Of a DNA stretch of 64,000 nucleotides, positions 60,822 through 64,000 are shown piece after piece. How positions within the stretch are numbered: the stretch's first letter is position 1; every line of letters begins with the position of its first letter. The stretch lies in contig NZ_JAMWMR010000012.1 of the NCBI RefSeq assembly GCF_023887685.1, positions 62,001 through 126,000 on the forward strand, given 5' to 3'. The notes under the pieces are model-generated. The model saw only the letters and a program-made list of their open reading frames with translations, made no database searches and was not told the origin of the DNA. The translations under genes and the position numbers were made by a program. Source of the DNA: Streptomyces macrolidinus (lineage in GTDB: Bacteria > Actinomycetota > Actinomycetes > Streptomycetales > Streptomycetaceae).

Positions 60822-60984
60822 TGCCCCGGCAGGCAACGTTTGCCCGTGAGGAGCGGCGTCCGGTGCGTGCTCTCGGTGTGCCGGACGGAAGCCCTCGTAC
60901 TGGACGTACGTGGGCTTTCGTCCGGTGCGGCGACAGTACGTGCCGGGCGTCGCGACGGGGCGAGCGTTGCCTGCCGGGGCACTA
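60819..60984 (+). repeat. 166-nt imperfect palindrome (giant hairpin or MITE-like element)
   Basis: Outer arms of 20 bp are perfect inverted repeats (60819-60838 and 60965-60984; AGTGCCCCGGCAGGCAACG inside an outer TA). The inner sequence continues to pair: 60854-60875 with 60929-60950, then 60877-60899 with about 60904-60926 around a short loop near 60900. In these inner arms nearly all deviations are G-U-compatible on the plus-strand RNA. It fills the gap between two convergent genes and starts at the stop codon of the DUF1275 gene. Confidence 0.8.
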
Positions 60985-61005
60985 GCGGAACGCGTGGGCC
61001 ACGCC

Positions 61006-62043
61006 TCAGACGTGGCGAGCGCGGGCCGCGGCAAGGGCGGGCAGCAGTCGGTGCGCGTTGTCGTGGTTGATGTGACGGCGCTGCTGCTCGTCCAGAGCGG
61101 GGTCGCTGTCGAATGCCGGGGTGGTGACGCCCGTGACCAGATGGGCGGGGGTGGGCGGCCAGTCGGTGCCGTACAGGATCCGGGAGGAACCCACGGCGGC
61201 CAGCAGGCTCGGGGTGGCCGAAGGGGACATGGGACCGGCCGTGTCGTAGTAGAAGCGGTGCAGGTAGTCGCGCACCTGGGCCGGCTCCACCTTGGGCTCC
61301 AGATGGTGGCCGAACACCTCGACCCGGCCGGCGATGTAGGGCAGGAAGCCGCCGCCGTGCGGCAGGATGAAGGTGATGTTCGGGTAGCGGTCCAGGGTCC
61401 CGTTGACGATGAGACTGAGGGCCGCGCGGGTGGTGTCCATCAGGAAGTCGCACAGGAAGGGCGGGACCCCTTCGAGTCCGCCCTCCCCGCCGGGGACCTC
61501 CATCGGGTGTGTACTGACCACGGCCGAGCGTTCGTTGAGTTCGGCGAGGATCCGGTCCTGTGAGGGGTGCCCGAGATAGACGCCCTTCACGCTGGTGCGG
61601 ACGCTGGCGCCGATCGCCCCGAGTTCGTCCATTCCGTGGGTGAGCGACCAGAGCGAGAGATCGGGGCTCTCGAGGAAGACGGGGGTGTAGAACGCGAAGC
61701 GGTCGCCGTGGCTGTCGGCGAGGTCCCTGGCGGACTGCAGGGCGATGCGCGCGCTCTCCTTGCGCAGCTTCGGTTCCTGGAGGCGTCCCAGCATGGCGAC
61801 GGTGAAGACGCTGGTCCTGATGCCCGCCTCGTCCATCATCGCGAGAGCCGTGCCGGCGTCCCACCGGGTCCATGGCGGCAGGCTCTCGCGACGGATGATG
61901 TCCTTCCGCTCCGCCCAGTCGATCCATTCCGGCGCGGTGTAGTGATGGTGTACGTCCACGCGCGCCGTGCGCGCATCGCCTGATGCCGATGTGCCGTTCT
62001 CCGTGTCCGCCATCGGAGCCGCGGCCGTGCGCGGTGGTGTCAT
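61006..62043 (-). CDS. Amidohydrolase/decarboxylase, ACMSD-like TIM barrel
   Basis: 345 aa metal-dependent TIM barrel. RVDVHHHYTAPEW supplies His32 and His34 of the metal site; later ligands are in FILPHGGGFLPY and the Asp in ILYGTDWP. This family includes ACMS decarboxylase and aromatic-acid decarboxylases. Substrate unknown. ATG at 62043; MADTENG (ATG 62013) is an alternative. It lies 63 nt downstream of the flavin monooxygenase gene on the same strand, suggesting a joint aromatic pathway. Confidence 0.83.
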   Translation of the reverse strand: MTPPRTAAAPMADTENGTSASGDARTARVDVHHHYTAPEWIDWAERKDIIRRESLPPWTRWDAGTALAMMDEAGIRTSVFTVAMLGRLQEPKLRKESARIALQSARDLADSHGDRFAFYTPVFLESPDLSLWSLTHGMDELGAIGASVRTSVKGVYLGHPSQDRILAELNERSAVVSTHPMEVPGGEGGLEGVPPFLCDFLMDTTRAALSLIVNGTLDRYPNITFILPHGGGFLPYIAGRVEVFGHHLEPKVEPAQVRDYLHRFYYDTAGPMSPSATPSLLAAVGSSRILYGTDWPPTPAHLVTGVTTPAFDSDPALDEQQRRHINHDNAHRLLPALAAARARHV

Positions 62044-62106
62044 GGACTTACCCCAATCCTGGGTAGCGCCAGCAGAGTTGACGTGTGCTTACGGGTCGTG
62101 GGGCGG

Positions 62107-63729
62107 TCAGCGTCCGAGGACCTTGAGCAGGGCGTCGGTCAACTCCCTCTCCCCGTCCGCCGGTTCGGCGTCGGACCGCCAGGCCACGAAGCCGTCCGGC
62201 CGTACGAGGACCGCGCCGTGCTGTGTCGTGCCGTACACCGACGGCCAGTCGGGGCCGTCGCCGGTGCGCAGGTCGCACTCCGCGGTGTCACCGACCAGGT
62301 AGGCGTCGAGCGGGACGTTGAGCCGTGCGCCGACGGTCCGGCCGGTCCGACGCCACCGCGGGCCTCCGCAGAGCAGCACGAAGGAGCGCTCGTACAGGTC
62401 GATGGTGGACACGGTCACGCCGTCGCGCGTGACCCACATGTGCGGTGCACGGGTGCCGGGCTGGGCCCGCAGGTTCAACTGGTCCGGGATGATGGGCTCG
62501 TCCGCCGCCGCGCCGACGACCGCGTCGGACACGTACCGGTAGCCCAGCGCCGTGGTCATGAGGTCGGAGACCTCCGTGGACGTGGTCCTGACCGTGTAGC
62601 CGGGGTGCTGTTCGCGCGCCGCCTGCACCGTCGCCCGCGCGCTGGTGGCCTGCGCCACGGGGCGGCGCTCGACCTCGTAGCTGTCCAGGAGCTTCGGGTC
62701 CGCCCAGCCGCGCAGCACCGCCGCGATCTTCCAGGCGAGGTTGTGCGCGTCCTGGATACCGGTGTTGGAGCCGAAGGCCCCGGTCGGTGGCATCTCGTGC
62801 GCGGAGTCGCCGATGAGGAACACGCGGCCGTCCTGATAGCTGTTGGCCACGCGGTCCGCCGCGTGCCAGGGCGCGCGTCCGGTGATCTCGACGTCCAGGT
62901 CACGGACGCCGACCGCCGCCCGGATGTGCTCGATGCACCGGGTGTCGGTGAAGTACTCCTCGGTCTGGCCGCGTTCGGGGAACCACGGCACGTGGAAGAC
63001 CCACTGCTCCTCGTTGTCCACGGGCAGCAGCACGCCCTCGCCGTCGGGGTCGGTGACGTAGCAGACGACGAAGCGCTGCTCTCCGGTCACCTCGCGCAGC
63101 AGCTTGCTGCGGAAGGTGACGCTGATGTTGTGGAACAGGTCACCCGGTCCCGAGTGCTCGATCCCGAGCCGCTGGCGCACCGGGCTGCGGGGACCGTCGG
63201 CGGCCAGCAGGTAGTCGGCGTGCACCGTGCGGGTCTCACCGGATTCCCTGGACTGCACGAGAGCCCGTACACCGTCGTCGTCCTGGGTGAAGGACAGCAG
63301 TTCCGTGCCGAAGCGCACGTCCCCGCCGAGGCTGCGGGCGCCTTCGAGCAGCACGGGTTCCAGATCGTTCTGGCTGCACGCGCAGCGGACCGTCGAGCAC
63401 ACATCGGCCTCCGGCGCACGGCCGGTGATCCGTCCCGACAGCCAGCGCTGGTTCCCGCTGTGCAGGGTGTCCACCTGGAGAATTCCGTGGTTCCCCGACA
63501 ACGTGGCCGCGGCCTTGCGGATATGCGGCTCGAGCCCGGCGGTGCGGAACAGCTCCATCGTCCGCATGTTGTTGCCGCGACCGCGTGGATGCGCGGAAGT
63601 GGCGGCATGGCGCTCGACGACACGATGCCGGATTCCGACGCGCCCGAGGAAAACAGACGCGGACAGGCCTACGAGTGACCCCCCTACGATCAGGACGGGC
63701 ACGTGGTCATTGCCGCGATCATTCATCAT
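62107..63729 (-). CDS. FAD-dependent aromatic monooxygenase
   Basis: 540 aa, PheA/PgaE/RebC-type flavin hydroxylase. FAD-binding VLIVGGSLVGLSASVFLGR at the N-terminus, the DG motif ADGPRSPVRQRLG, and FLIGDSAHEMPPTGAFGSNTGIQDAHNLAWK are all present. The C-terminal ~150 residues form the thioredoxin-like domain of this class. Hydroxylates a phenolic or polycyclic substrate using NAD(P)H and O2. ATG at 63729 with GAGGAG five bases upstream. Leads a probable two-gene unit with the amidohydrolase. Confidence 0.9.
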   Translation of the reverse strand: MMNDRGNDHVPVLIVGGSLVGLSASVFLGRVGIRHRVVERHAATSAHPRGRGNNMRTMELFRTAGLEPHIRKAAATLSGNHGILQVDTLHSGNQRWLSGRITGRAPEADVCSTVRCACSQNDLEPVLLEGARSLGGDVRFGTELLSFTQDDDGVRALVQSRESGETRTVHADYLLAADGPRSPVRQRLGIEHSGPGDLFHNISVTFRSKLLREVTGEQRFVVCYVTDPDGEGVLLPVDNEEQWVFHVPWFPERGQTEEYFTDTRCIEHIRAAVGVRDLDVEITGRAPWHAADRVANSYQDGRVFLIGDSAHEMPPTGAFGSNTGIQDAHNLAWKIAAVLRGWADPKLLDSYEVERRPVAQATSARATVQAAREQHPGYTVRTTSTEVSDLMTTALGYRYVSDAVVGAAADEPIIPDQLNLRAQPGTRAPHMWVTRDGVTVSTIDLYERSFVLLCGGPRWRRTGRTVGARLNVPLDAYLVGDTAECDLRTGDGPDWPSVYGTTQHGAVLVRPDGFVAWRSDAEPADGERELTDALLKVLGR

Positions 63730-64000
63730 GTGTTCTCCTCTGCGGGAAGCATCTCTGTGGCGCAGCGGCCGAGGGTTTCCATGACGCACTCCCTGTCCTT
63801 GTGCCACGCAGCGCGGGGCAGGACGCAGTAACCACCCGAACAGGGCAAGGCCTTCGCAGCGCCGCTCGGGTGATGTGCGCGTGGATGCGATCGGGCGAAC
63901 CGCGTTTACGAGCGAGATTCGGCCGGGGAGTGACTGAGGGCATCTCATGTATCCGCCGTCCCGCGGCCGGGGCGGAAGCCATTCAGGAAGGCTGAAGAAT
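63730..64000. other. Upstream region of the monooxygenase gene, window end
   Basis: No gene is supported in these 271 bases. The minus-strand open frame here is Arg/Pro-rich and lacks a family match. It probably contains the promoter of the monooxygenase-amidohydrolase unit, with no recognisable box. Confidence 0.4.

Noticed and set aside
63719..63982. Small gene upstream of the monooxygenase
   Set aside because: Arg/Pro-rich shadow frame overlapping the monooxygenase start and its ribosome site; no family resemblance.

Overview
The window is high-GC actinobacterial DNA, almost certainly from a Streptomyces chromosome. The signs are very strong GC bias in third codon positions, frequent GTG and TTG starts, SpoIIE-type phosphatases, an OsdR/DosR-type two-component pair, and close packing with 4-nt start/stop overlaps. 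I see no tRNA, rRNA, CRISPR array, integrase or transposase gene.

Region 1 (1-24.9 kb) is a hypoxia/dormancy-type stress island. Its content closely parallels the DosR (DevR) regulon of mycobacteria: tandem universal stress proteins (USPs), CBS-BON proteins, an Rv1733c-like membrane protein, a Rip3-like site-2 protease with CBS domains, two flavin-binding split-barrel proteins, a zinc alcohol dehydrogenase, phosphoketolase, carbamate kinase, a GH65 phosphorylase (cut by the window start), two cyclic-nucleotide-domain proteins, an Acg-type nitroreductase that is broken here, a LuxR-type response regulator and a two-GAF sensor kinase that keeps the heme-ligand histidine of DosS. A 14-bp palindrome, consensus GGGCCGNNCGGCCC, recurs at the promoters of these genes. 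I take it to be the operator of the response regulator.

Region 2 (24.9-28.3 kb) holds an AI-2E-family permease and, convergent with it across a clear hairpin, a large secreted kelch/carboxypeptidase-regulatory-domain protein.

Region 3 (28.3-43.5 kb) is a complete high-affinity [NiFe]-hydrogenase (group 1h, actinobacterial type) locus, all on the minus strand. It runs hypX, small subunit, large subunit, NifU-like protein, DUF5947, DUF6084, an unrecognised 474-aa protein, maturation protease, a 39-aa membrane peptide, then hypA, hypB, hypF, hypC, hypD, hypE. Most junctions are 4-nt overlaps. It would oxidise trace H2 to feed respiration in non-growing cells.

Region 4 (43.6-50 kb) returns to stress-island content: a D-2-hydroxyacid dehydrogenase, CBS-BON protein, USPs, an FtsH-type membrane protease, and a CBS-pair protein preceded by a 16-codon overlapping leader ORF.

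Region 5 (50-64 kb) is more ordinary accessory DNA: a P450 with its own ferredoxin and reductase, a membrane SpoIIE phosphatase, a 1066-aa TPR/beta-propeller protein, a divergent MFS/MarR pair, a DUF1275 membrane protein, a 166-nt imperfect palindrome, and a likely two-gene catabolic unit (amidohydrolase plus flavin monooxygenase).

Together the first four regions look like one oxygen- or redox-responsive survival programme: sensing (kinase/regulator), energy (H2 oxidation, phosphoketolase to acetyl-phosphate, carbamate kinase), and protein and nucleotide stress buffering (USP, CBS, FtsH, S2P). A second notable trait is repeated short tandem arrays (13-20 bp units) in the gaps in front of genes, including directly upstream of the hydrogenase structural genes.
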